From assembly GCA_003242735.1 (NCBI GenBank), contig QGVH01000015.1, positions 31,552 through 95,551 of the forward strand: a stretch of 64,000 nucleotides of DNA. The letters run 5' to 3'. Position 1 is the first letter of the stretch. Every line of letters begins with the position of its first letter. The notes below the pieces were generated by a model. That model worked only from the letters and a program-made list of their open reading frames with translations, was not told the origin of the DNA and made no database searches. This DNA is from a bacterium. GTDB lineage: Bacteria; Gemmatimonadota; Gemmatimonadetes; Longimicrobiales; RSA9. Position numbers and translations under genes: made by a program. Below, piece by piece: positions 7,761 through 15,962 of this stretch.

Positions 7761-8797
7761 CATCGCAGCCGATCGGCCTTCGCGCCGGATCGCGGCTGGC
7801 GGGGCGCGTGGGATGGACGCGCGTGCTCGCGATCCTGCTCGCGTTGGTCGTGTGTGCGGCGTCGGCAGCAGCGCTGCAGCGCCCGGAAGCCGACGGGACG
7901 ACCCTCGTCCGTGGCCCTTTCGTCGTCCACCACTGGGGAGCCCCCCGGCTCGCCGCCCGGATCCTGGAGATCATCGAGGAGGCCTCCGGCCTGCCGGCGC
8001 TGCCGGCCGGGGTGCTCGCCGGCGGCGATCCCATTCACATCCACCTGGCGCCCGACGAGGCGCACTTCGATTCGCTCACCGGAGGACGCGCGCCGGAGTG
8101 GGGCGCGGGCATCGCGCTCCCCGAGGCGGGCGTGATCGTGTTGCCGGCCTACGCGTCCCGTCGCGGTGGGCCGCAGGAGCTCGCGCGCACGTTGCGCCAT
8201 GAGCTGGCGCACATCGCCCTGCACCGCTATCTGGCGCCCGCGCGCGTCCCGCGCTGGTTCCACGAAGGCTACGCGCGTTGGGCTGCGGGCGAGTTGGACT
8301 GGGAGGCGGGCTGGCAGCTCCGGATCGCCTTCCTGCTGGGCCGGGCGCCGCCGCTGGACTCGCTCACGCTCGACTGGCCCGACACCGAGGCGGAGGCGCG
8401 CATCGCGTACCTCCTCGCGGCGAGCACGATCGAGTACCTCACGCAGTACGGCGGAGAGCGGGGGATCGCGCTGCTGCTCGAACGTTGGAAGGCAGAGGGC
8501 GCGCTGGAGCCCGCGCTCTGGCGGACGTACGGGCTCACGCTGCCGCAACTGGAAGAGGTCTGGCGCGCGCACGTCCGGCGGCGCTACGGCTGGCTCGTCT
8601 TCCTCTCGCACTCCGTCGTCTTCTGGGCGTTCTCGGCCGTCGTCCTCCTGATCCTGTTCGGCATCCGCCGCCGGCGCGACCGGGCCCGAATGGCCATCCT
8701 GCGAGCGACGGAGCCGCCCGATGATCCTGCCTACTGGCTCGAAGCGGAGGAGGAGCCGGACGGCGACGGAGGCGTCGAACACGGCGGCGCGCGCTGA
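7757..8797 (+). CDS. Membrane gluzincin metallopeptidase (peptidase MA-like)
   Basis: The 346-residue protein has a hydrophobic N-terminal segment (about 17-35, VLAILLALVVCAASAAAL) that could be a signal anchor. It has a zinc-protease motif HELAH in LRHELAHIALHRYL (around residue 148) with the downstream glutamate in RWFHEGYARW. A transmembrane helix lies near the C-terminus (about 282-302), followed by a basic then acidic cytoplasmic tail. This layout matches the MA-clan family with HExxH plus a distal E. GTG 7757 is chosen because it overlaps the CheW stop (GTGA) and no ATG is suitably placed; a later GTG is possible. The substrate is unknown. Its link to the chemosensory operon is by position only. 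Confidence 0.75.
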   Translation: MTSQPIGLRAGSRLAGRVGWTRVLAILLALVVCAASAAALQRPEADGTTLVRGPFVVHHWGAPRLAARILEIIEEASGLPALPAGVLAGGDPIHIHLAPDEAHFDSLTGGRAPEWGAGIALPEAGVIVLPAYASRRGGPQELARTLRHELAHIALHRYLAPARVPRWFHEGYARWAAGELDWEAGWQLRIAFLLGRAPPLDSLTLDWPDTEAEARIAYLLAASTIEYLTQYGGERGIALLLERWKAEGALEPALWRTYGLTLPQLEEVWRAHVRRRYGWLVFLSHSVVFWAFSAVVLLILFGIRRRRDRARMAILRATEPPDDPAYWLEAEEEPDGDGGVEHGGAR

Positions 8798-8843
8798 GGT
8801 CGTGACGACTCGCCCGGCACCGGCGCTCGAATCCGTCCCCGTC

Positions 8844-11300
8844 TCACAACGGCACCTCCAGCACGGCGCCGGCGCCGACGTGGAGCCACGCATCGCGGAC
8901 CGCCACCGGCACCGGCTCGGTAAGGTCCTGCTCCGCCGTCAAGCGGAGCCGGTCATGGGTCAGGTCGACACCGAGCCACCGGCCGCGCCAGTGAACGAAA
9001 AAGCGGAGCCGCCGGAGCGACTGCGGCATCTCGGGCGCGAACCGAACCCCCTCCCGCATCAACTCGACGCCCGCATAGCGCCGGAGCACGGTCGCGACGG
9101 TCCCGGCCATCGCGCCGAGGTGGATGCCTTCAGGCGTCGTACCTCGTTGGATGTCATCGACGTCGCTGCGGAGCGCGTCTCTGAACAGCCGGTAACCCTC
9201 CTCGCGGTCGAGCCGGTGCATCACGGACGCGATGATCGTTTTGCTCAGCGTCGAGCCGTGGGATGTCCGCTCCATGTAGTAGGCAATGGTCCGGCGGACC
9301 ACGGACTCGTCGACCCGATAGCCGAGACGCTGGAAGATCTCGCGTAGTTCGCGTTCATCGAGCAGGTAGAAGAGCATCATCGCGTCCGGCTGCTTCGAGA
9401 CCTTGTAGCGGTCCGGCGTGTCGCCCTCCGCCTCGAGGATGCGGTCGAGGCGCTCGATGTTGCCGTACTTCGCGCGGTACCCCGCCCAGTCGAACTCCTC
9501 GAGTGCCTCGTAGCCCTCGAACTGGCTGATCACTCCGTCGGCATGGAAGGGGACGAGCATCGTCCGGGTGATGTGCTCCCAGCGTTGGAGTTCTCCCTCG
9601 TCCAGGCCGAGACGCGCCATCAGCTCGGCGCGGCGGGTCGCCCCGACCTCGTCCAGCACGTCGAACGCGCGGAGCAGGCACCACACGGCCATGACGTTCG
9701 TGTAGGCGTTGTTCGCCACGCCAGCGGCCGCGGCACCGGGCGACCTCTCGTGGTACTCGTCGGGACCCATGACGCCGGTGATCTCGTAACGGCCGCGTTC
9801 CGGGTTCCAGCGGGCGATGCTCGCCCAGAAGCGGGCGATCTCGAGCACCATCTCGGCACCGTAGTCGAGCAGGAGCTCGCGGTCGCCGGTCGCCTCGTAA
9901 TAGCGCCAGATGTTGTAGACGATGGCGGCGTCGACATGGCGCTGCAGGTGGCTCGAATCCGGCATCCAGCGCCCGGAGAGCGGGTTGAGATGGACCTGCT
10001 GCGTGGCTTCGCGTCCGTCGCTGCCGCTCTGCCACGGGTACATGGCGCCGGCGTACCCCTCCTGTCGGGCGAGCTCCCGGGCGCCCCCGAGCCGGTGGTA
10101 GCGGTAGAGCAGGAGCGAGCGGGTGATCGCGGGTGTGCGGAAGCTGTAGAACGGGAGGATGAAGAGCTCGTCCCAGAAGACGTGCCCGCGGTACGCCTCG
10201 CCGTGCAGCCCGCGGGCAGGGGCGCCGACATCCAGCCCGACGGTGTTCGGCGAGATCGTCTGGAGCAGATGAAAGATGTGGAGGCGCAGGATGAGCTGCA
10301 CTCGGGCGGGGCCGTCAGCCTGTGGTCGCTCGTCGATCTCGATGTCGTAGCGTCGCCAGAGGGCGTGCCACGCCAACCGGTGTCCCTCGAACAGCTCCTC
10401 GAAGCCCGGTGCGGCGGCGATCTGGATGCGCGCCTCGGCGCCGGGTTCGCTGATGCCGCGGTCGCGCGACGAGTACAGCGCCACCACCTTCTCGACCCGC
10501 AACGTTCGGCCCTGAACCGCCTCCACGCGGAGTTCCTCGCCGATCCGACCCGGGCGAGCCTCGACGACTCTACGGTCGGGCTCGAGCCGCTCGGCGCCGA
10601 GATACAGGCGCGTGCGAGCTGCCTCGGCCACCCGAATCCGGGACTGTGTGGTCTGCACGAGGAGGTAGACGCCTTCGGGGGGCACAGTACCGGCTGCCAA
10701 CACCTCGAGATGGCGGTTCGCGAGCTGGCGGTAGCGCGCGACGCCTGCGTTGACGACCGTGCCATCGAGCTCAGAGCGGATGTGCAGCGTACCGCTCCAG
10801 TTCTCGGGCGTGATGCGGTAATCGATGGCGGCGAGGTTGGGTCTGGCCATGCTGACGATACGGCGGGTCTCCACCGCCGTCACGCGGCCGTTCGGGTCCC
10901 GCACGCGGAAGCGCCGGAGGAGCAGCCCGTCGCGGAGGTGCAGTTCCTGGCGATAGGCGAGGATCTGCACGTGCGCGAGGTCGAGCCATTCGCCGTCCCC
11001 GGGCCGGAACGAGAGCGGCAGCCAGTTGGGCAGGTTGACCAAGTCTTCGTTGACGACCGTGCGCCCGGCCACCTCGCTGGCGAGGCGGTTGTAGCCGCCG
11101 GCCAGATAGGTGCCAGGGTAGTGGACGCCATCCGCATCCGCCTCTTCTGCCGCGCCGCGCGTGACGAAGATGCCGTTACCGAGTGCGCACAGCGCTTCGC
11201 GAAGGCCTTCCTGGCCCGAGTCGACGCCATCGTACGCCAGCACCCACGGATCGAGCGCCCCGGCCGGGATGGCGGTGGGCGCGGGACCGGACGGGTTCAT
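8844..11300 (-). CDS. Glycoside hydrolase family 65 (trehalose/kojibiose-type phosphorylase)
   Basis: The 818-residue protein has the GH65 architecture: an N-terminal beta-sandwich (about 1-290), an (alpha/alpha)6 barrel and a small C-terminal beta region. The catalytic acid motif GVMGPDEYHE is near residue 510. The region FWDELFILPFY and the late STLSKTI element also match disaccharide phosphorylases. Such enzymes split alpha-glucosides such as trehalose with phosphate to glucose and beta-glucose-1-phosphate. Its start codon overlaps the stop of the upstream beta-PGM/OtsB fusion, whose first domain would consume beta-glucose-1-phosphate. Which disaccharide is used cannot be read from sequence. 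Confidence 0.88.
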   Translation of the reverse strand: MNPSGPAPTAIPAGALDPWVLAYDGVDSGQEGLREALCALGNGIFVTRGAAEEADADGVHYPGTYLAGGYNRLASEVAGRTVVNEDLVNLPNWLPLSFRPGDGEWLDLAHVQILAYRQELHLRDGLLLRRFRVRDPNGRVTAVETRRIVSMARPNLAAIDYRITPENWSGTLHIRSELDGTVVNAGVARYRQLANRHLEVLAAGTVPPEGVYLLVQTTQSRIRVAEAARTRLYLGAERLEPDRRVVEARPGRIGEELRVEAVQGRTLRVEKVVALYSSRDRGISEPGAEARIQIAAAPGFEELFEGHRLAWHALWRRYDIEIDERPQADGPARVQLILRLHIFHLLQTISPNTVGLDVGAPARGLHGEAYRGHVFWDELFILPFYSFRTPAITRSLLLYRYHRLGGARELARQEGYAGAMYPWQSGSDGREATQQVHLNPLSGRWMPDSSHLQRHVDAAIVYNIWRYYEATGDRELLLDYGAEMVLEIARFWASIARWNPERGRYEITGVMGPDEYHERSPGAAAAGVANNAYTNVMAVWCLLRAFDVLDEVGATRRAELMARLGLDEGELQRWEHITRTMLVPFHADGVISQFEGYEALEEFDWAGYRAKYGNIERLDRILEAEGDTPDRYKVSKQPDAMMLFYLLDERELREIFQRLGYRVDESVVRRTIAYYMERTSHGSTLSKTIIASVMHRLDREEGYRLFRDALRSDVDDIQRGTTPEGIHLGAMAGTVATVLRRYAGVELMREGVRFAPEMPQSLRRLRFFVHWRGRWLGVDLTHDRLRLTAEQDLTEPVPVAVRDAWLHVGAGAVLEVPL

Positions 11301-12853
11301 CGCCCGCTCTCCTCGCGCAGCGCGGCAAGGCGCTCGAGCAGTTCCCGGACTTCGCGGACGTCCTGGAGGCCGTAGCGCGCAGCCGTCGGCCGCGGGATCT
11401 CCGCCACGAGAATGCCGATGCCCCGCTTTGCGAGTGCCCGGAACGCGTCCTCGTCCGTCGCGTCGTCACCGATGTACAGCGGCACGACGTCCGGTCGGTC
11501 GAGGCCGAGCGTCTCGAGCAGCCACAGGACGGCGCGGCCCTTGTCCCACTCGATCGCGGGGCGTAGCTCGAACACTTTCTTTCCCGTTCCCTTCCTCAGC
11601 TCCGGCCGCTGCGCGAGGACATCGTCCACGATGCGCTCGATGTCCGGCACCCGCGCCTCGTCCACCATGCGGTAGTGTACGGAGACCGCGTACTTCTTGT
11701 GCTCGACGAGGACGCCGGGGATGCCTGCCGTGCGACGGCGCAACTCATCGGCGACGGCGGTGATGACGGGCGCAGCCTCGCGGGCGACCTCGAGCCGAAC
11801 GCCGCCGGCAGCGGGGCCGGAGATGTCGAACCCGTGGCTGCCGGCGTAGTTGATGTCCTCGAGGCCGACGAAGCGCATCACGTTCTCCCGATCGCGCCCG
11901 CTGATGACGGTGGTCGGCCAAGCCGCGGCCACGCGTCGCAGGGTGTCACGCATGTCATCGCCGAGCGTGGCGAGGTCGGGGTGCTCGACGATCGGGGTGA
12001 GCGTGCCGTCGTAATCGAGGAAGAGGGCAGGGCGTCGGCCGTGCAGCTCGGCGGCGATCTCGGCCCAGTGGGCGATGGCGTTGGGGCGAGCGTCGCCGCG
12101 GTGCGCGAACCACGCCTCGATGCGGTCCGCGGACAGCTCGCGGAGGTCGCGGACCACCCAATCGGCGCCGTGTTCGCGCAGCGCGATCCCGTGACCACCG
12201 CGGTCGACGCCGAGCACCAGCCCGAAGCCGCCCGCCCGGCCCGCCTCGACGCCGGCGATGGCGTCTTCGACGACGACGGCGCGCTGCGCGTCGCACACGC
12301 CGAGGCGCTGGAGGCAGACGAGGAAGATGTCGGGGGCCGGCTTGCCGCGCAGACCGAGCTCCTCGCTCACGATGCCGTCCACGCGTGCGTCGAAGAGATC
12401 CGCAAGGCCCGCCTTCTCGAGGATCAGCGCCGTGTTCTTGCTGGACGACGCGACGCCGACGCGCACGCCACGCTCTCGCAGCTCGCGGATCAAGCGGACC
12501 GCGTCGGTGTCCACCTCGACGCCGCGCTCCGCGAGCAGGTCGCGGAAGATGAGGTCCTTGCGGCGGCCGAGCCCTACGACGGTCTCCGCGTCGGGCGGAT
12601 CGGACGGTGCGCCTTCGGGCAGCGTGATGCCACGCGAGGCGAGGAAGGTGCGGACGCCATCCGAGCGGGGGCGGCCGTCCACGTGGGCGCGGTAATCCGT
12701 ATCGGTGAACGGCCGGAACGGCTCGCCGGCGGCCTCCGCGCGCGAGCGCAGGAACTCGTCGAAGAGCCGTTTCCACGCCTCCGCGTGGATGCGCGCCGTG
12801 AAGGTCACGACGCCGTCGAGGTCGAAGATGGCGGCTTCGGGTGTCGGCCGCAT
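11297..12853 (-). CDS. otsB: Fusion of beta-phosphoglucomutase-like HAD and trehalose-6-phosphate phosphatase
   Basis: The 518-residue protein contains two HAD-superfamily enzymes. Residues about 8-240 resemble beta-phosphoglucomutase, with [10 protein letters not shown] (nucleophile aspartate), [10 protein letters not shown] and [17 protein letters not shown]. Residues about 270-510 are an OtsB-type trehalose-6-phosphate phosphatase, with [36 protein letters not shown] and [15 protein letters not shown]. It would convert beta-glucose-1-phosphate to glucose-6-phosphate and dephosphorylate trehalose-6-phosphate. It overlaps the GH65 gene by 4 bases (ATGA on the minus strand). The domain order followed by GH65 matches mycobacterial OtsB1, here as two polypeptides. 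Confidence 0.88.
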   Translation of the reverse strand: MRPTPEAAIFDLDGVVTFTARIHAEAWKRLFDEFLRSRAEAAGEPFRPFTDTDYRAHVDGRPRSDGVRTFLASRGITLPEGAPSDPPDAETVVGLGRRKDLIFRDLLAERGVEVDTDAVRLIRELRERGVRVGVASSSKNTALILEKAGLADLFDARVDGIVSEELGLRGKPAPDIFLVCLQRLGVCDAQRAVVVEDAIAGVEAGRAGGFGLVLGVDRGGHGIALREHGADWVVRDLRELSADRIEAWFAHRGDARPNAIAHWAEIAAELHGRRPALFLDYDGTLTPIVEHPDLATLGDDMRDTLRRVAAAWPTTVISGRDRENVMRFVGLEDINYAGSHGFDISGPAAGGVRLEVAREAAPVITAVADELRRRTAGIPGVLVEHKKYAVSVHYRMVDEARVPDIERIVDDVLAQRPELRKGTGKKVFELRPAIEWDKGRAVLWLLETLGLDRPDVVPLYIGDDATDEDAFRALAKRGIGILVAEIPRPTAARYGLQDVREVRELLERLAALREESGR

Positions 12854-12950
12854 CTGGCCTCCTCAGGATCAGTGTACGGCGGCTTTGGCGGGGCGCCCTC
12901 GAAAGATTGGGGCCGACGCCGCCGGGTGTCACCCCCACGGGTGGGGCAGG

Positions 12951-13225
12951 CCTCGTCCGAATGTGGATCCCCGCGATCAGGACCTGCGCCACCGCGTTCA
13001 CGTCAGGGAGCGACGGGCCGAGCACCTCCTCCGGTTCGGTGAGGTCGGGTTTGATCGCGTCCGGCGCGGCCGCGAGTCCGTGCGCGAGGGGAGCGCCGGA
13101 CGTGTCCCGGAGCGTCGTCACGCGGTGGGATCGAGCTCGGTCTGCCGCACACGGTTCACCCCGCCTTCCGTGGGCCGGCCCAGGAACATCGTCTGCTCGG
13201 CTGCGGGGCTCAGCGTGACCGCGAC
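12951..13225 (-). pseudogene. Decayed 1-phosphofructokinase (PfkB family), two out-of-frame fragments
   Basis: Fragment A (about 13225 to 13121) reads AVTLSPAAEQTMFLGRPTEG and then GVNRVRQTELDPTA. This matches the PfkB 1-phosphofructokinase N-terminus (VTLNPAxD...GxVNRV...). A stop at 13118-13120 follows where the family continues with a GGKG substrate loop. Fragment B, one frame over from 13121, reads LRDTSGAPLAHGLAAAPDAI and KPDLTEPEEVLG, matching the DTSG and KPN-type region near the middle of the family. The intervening 110-130 residues and the C-terminal GAGD catalytic region are missing. Third-position GC stays high in both fragments, so decay looks recent. It overlaps the 3' end of ppsA. 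This fills most of the otherwise geneless 356-base interval. Confidence 0.55.
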
Positions 13226-15645
13226 GAGGCCGACGCGGCGTCCGCCGCGCGCGGAGCCGCGGCCGGCGCCGCGCCGGGCCGCCCGTCCGGCGTTGGGCCT
13301 TCCAGCGCCGCCTCCGCGATGCGATTGCGCGCCGCCGCCATCCCCCGCGCTTCCTCGAGGATGAGCTTTTGCTCCGCCGCAGCGATGTGGCGCCGTGTCA
13401 CCTCGACCGCATCCGGGTTGACCGAAATCGCGTCGATGCCCCAGCGGACCAGGATCTCGGCGTACTCGGGGTGGACGGATGGCGCCTGTCCGCAGATCGA
13501 GCTGGCGATGCCGAGCTCCTTGCACCGTCGGATGATCGTGTGGATGGCGTCCAGCACCGCGGGGTCTCGCTCGTCGTACAGCGGGGCGAGGATCTCGCTG
13601 TCCCGATCCACGCCGAGCACGAGCTGGGTCAAGTCGTTGGAGCCGATCGAGACGCCCCGCACGCCGAGGCGGGCGTATTCCTCGATCCAGTACACGATCG
13701 AGGGGACCTCGGCCATGACCCACAGCTCGAGGTTGCGGTCCAGCCCTGCTGCATCGATCTGCCGCTTCACCGCGCGGAACTCCCAACCGGTCCTCACGAA
13801 CGGGATCATGAGGTGGAGGTTGTCGAACTGCTCGCGCACACGGGCGATGGTGCGCAGCTCGAGGGCGAAGAGGTCCGGCTCGCGGGTGTAACGGTACGCG
13901 CCCCGGTAGCCGATCATCGGATTCTCTTCCGCCGGTTCGTAGCGCTCGCCGCCCTCGAGTCCGCGGAACTCGTTCGAGCGGAAGTCCATCGCGCGATAGA
14001 GCACCGGGCGCGGGTGGAACGCCCTGGCGAAGGTGGTGAGGTCCTCGACCATGCGCTCGACGAACTCATCGCTCCGTCCTTCCTCGATCAGCCGGCGCGG
14101 GTGCCGGTTCTCGAGCGCCGAGAGGATCATGAACTCCGCGCGCAGCAGACCGACGCCGTCCACCGGCATGCGGGCCACCTCCTCCGCGCGCTCCGGCTCG
14201 CCGAGGTTCACCTCGAGGCGTGTCGCCGTCACGGGCGCGGTCGCGATGGCGGGGGCGGCAGGCGCAGGCGTGGCAGCGGCTCGACGCTCCGCGCCGGGTC
14301 GTCGACCGGCGGTGACGACGCCCTCGCGGGCGTCCACCGTCACCGTCATGCCGTCGCGGAGCGTGCGTGTGGCGGCCCGCGCGCCGACTATGCAGGGAAG
14401 ACCGAGCTCGCGCGAGACGATGGCCGCGTGCGAGGTCATGCCGCCCGCGTCCGTCACGATGGCGGCGGCCCTGCGCATGATCGGCACCCAATCCGGCGCG
14501 GTGCGGGTGGTCACGAGGACCTCCCCTTCCGCCAGCTTGCCGCCCTCTTGCGGCGACGCGAGGACGCGCACGACGCCCGACGCAATGCCCGGGCTCGCAC
14601 CCAGGCCGCGGACCAGGACCTTGCCCGCGTGTTCCTCTCCTCCGGATTCCGGAGCAGCGGCTGCGGATGCACCCGCTCGTTCGCCGAGCGTGGTCACGGG
14701 CCGCGTCTGGACGAAGTAGATCGTACCGCCCTCGATCGCCCACTCGGCGTCCTGCGGCGCGCCGTAGTGCTTCTCGTCCTCGATGCCCAGCTCGGCAAGC
14801 GCACGGACCTCCGTGTCGGTCAGGACCGGGGCGGTCGCTTTCTCCTCGTCGAGGTCGACGCGGACGTTCTCGCCCGCTCCCTCGTCCCGCACCAGCATGA
14901 ACTCCTTGTAACCGGGCGTCTTGCGGACGATCTCCAGGCTCTCCTTGTCCACCTCGTAACGGTCCGGCGCGACCTGCCCGCCCACCACCACCTCACCCAG
15001 CCCCCACGCGGCCTCGATGACCAGCACACCCGGGTCGTTGCTCGCGGGGTCGATGGTGAACAGCACGCCCGACTTCTCGGCGTTCACCATCTTCTGCACG
15101 ATCACGGCGATCGGCGCCTCCTCGAGCAAGCCCTGCTTGATCCGGTAGAACAAGACCCGCGCGCCGAAGGAGGACGCCCAGCAGTCCTTGACGCGGCGGA
15201 TCAGCGCGTCGCCGCCACGGATGTTGAGGAAGCTCTCGAACATGCCGGCGAAGGAGAACTGGGCGGTGTCTTCCACCGTGGCGGAGGAGCGGACCGCGAC
15301 GTACTCCTGCTCGGCGCCTTGCTGCTCGGAGAGGGTTCGGTATGCGTCCAGGATCGCGGCTCTGACGTCGTCGGGCACACGCGCGCGGCGGATCAGCGCC
15401 TGCGCCGACTCGGCCGTGCGGCGGAGCTGGACCGGGTCGTCCACGTCCAGGCGCTCGAGCCGGCGGGAGACCTCCGCCGCGACGCCGCTCGCCTCGAAAA
15501 AGCGCGCGTAGGCGTCCACCGTGATCACGAACCCAGGGGGAACCGGAAGGCCGGCGCGCGCCATCTCGCCGAGGTTCGCCCCCTTGCCGCCGGCCACCGC
15601 CACGTCGCCCTTGCCCAGCTCGTCGAAGCGTCGAATGAACGTCAT
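13210..15645 (-). CDS. ppsA: Phosphoenolpyruvate synthase
   Basis: The 811-residue enzyme makes phosphoenolpyruvate from pyruvate and ATP, an entry to gluconeogenesis. The N-terminal ATP-grasp domain starts FDELGKGDVAVAGGKGANLG. The central swivelling domain has the phospho-histidine in GGMTSHAAIVSRELGLPCIV (around residue 402). The C-terminal PEP/pyruvate barrel has SNDLTQLVLGVDRD and the catalytic cysteine in SICGQAPSVHPEYAE. The start ATG at 15645 is preceded by TAGGAG on the minus strand and aligns with the family; the frame stays open further upstream without homology. The last 30 residues are a low-complexity Ala/Pro/Arg tail that overlaps the pfkB remnant. Fbp (60977) and GlgB fit the same anabolic direction. 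Confidence 0.93.
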   Translation of the reverse strand: MTFIRRFDELGKGDVAVAGGKGANLGEMARAGLPVPPGFVITVDAYARFFEASGVAAEVSRRLERLDVDDPVQLRRTAESAQALIRRARVPDDVRAAILDAYRTLSEQQGAEQEYVAVRSSATVEDTAQFSFAGMFESFLNIRGGDALIRRVKDCWASSFGARVLFYRIKQGLLEEAPIAVIVQKMVNAEKSGVLFTIDPASNDPGVLVIEAAWGLGEVVVGGQVAPDRYEVDKESLEIVRKTPGYKEFMLVRDEGAGENVRVDLDEEKATAPVLTDTEVRALAELGIEDEKHYGAPQDAEWAIEGGTIYFVQTRPVTTLGERAGASAAAAPESGGEEHAGKVLVRGLGASPGIASGVVRVLASPQEGGKLAEGEVLVTTRTAPDWVPIMRRAAAIVTDAGGMTSHAAIVSRELGLPCIVGARAATRTLRDGMTVTVDAREGVVTAGRRPGAERRAAATPAPAAPAIATAPVTATRLEVNLGEPERAEEVARMPVDGVGLLRAEFMILSALENRHPRRLIEEGRSDEFVERMVEDLTTFARAFHPRPVLYRAMDFRSNEFRGLEGGERYEPAEENPMIGYRGAYRYTREPDLFALELRTIARVREQFDNLHLMIPFVRTGWEFRAVKRQIDAAGLDRNLELWVMAEVPSIVYWIEEYARLGVRGVSIGSNDLTQLVLGVDRDSEILAPLYDERDPAVLDAIHTIIRRCKELGIASSICGQAPSVHPEYAEILVRWGIDAISVNPDAVEVTRRHIAAAEQKLILEEARGMAAARNRIAEAALEGPTPDGRPGAAPAAAPRAADAASASSRSR

Positions 15646-15962
15646 GGCTCGTCTCCTACACGGGTCGAAGGCGGGGCTCGCCGCCGATGCATGCACTCCG
15701 CCGCCACGGCGGATCCGCTGCAGAACGGGGGCGGCCAGGGTCGCGGGCGAGCGGGTCGCTGGCTGGCGGGCCGCGCGCGAGCGGCGGCAAGGTTGCGAGG
15801 GAGAGGAGGGAGGACGGTGGAGAGGGACGGCCGATCCCGAGCGTCGGGCGTTCCGGTCGCACGTCGGCCCTCCGTTGCCGAGCCCGGTCGGTGGCGCTGC
15901 CGTAGTGGGCTCCCGACGACGTCGCTCCGACCCTTGGTCGAGATCTCCACCCACGGCTGCCG
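15646..15962. other. Divergent intergenic region, ppsA / copper ATPase
   Basis: This 317-base gap separates the divergent starts of ppsA and the P-type ATPase and must hold both promoters. A palindromic ATGCATGCA-like element and a small hairpin of CCGCCG/CGGCGG arms near 15706-15720 are visible. No convincing -35/-10 pair or short gene was found. Confidence 0.5.
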
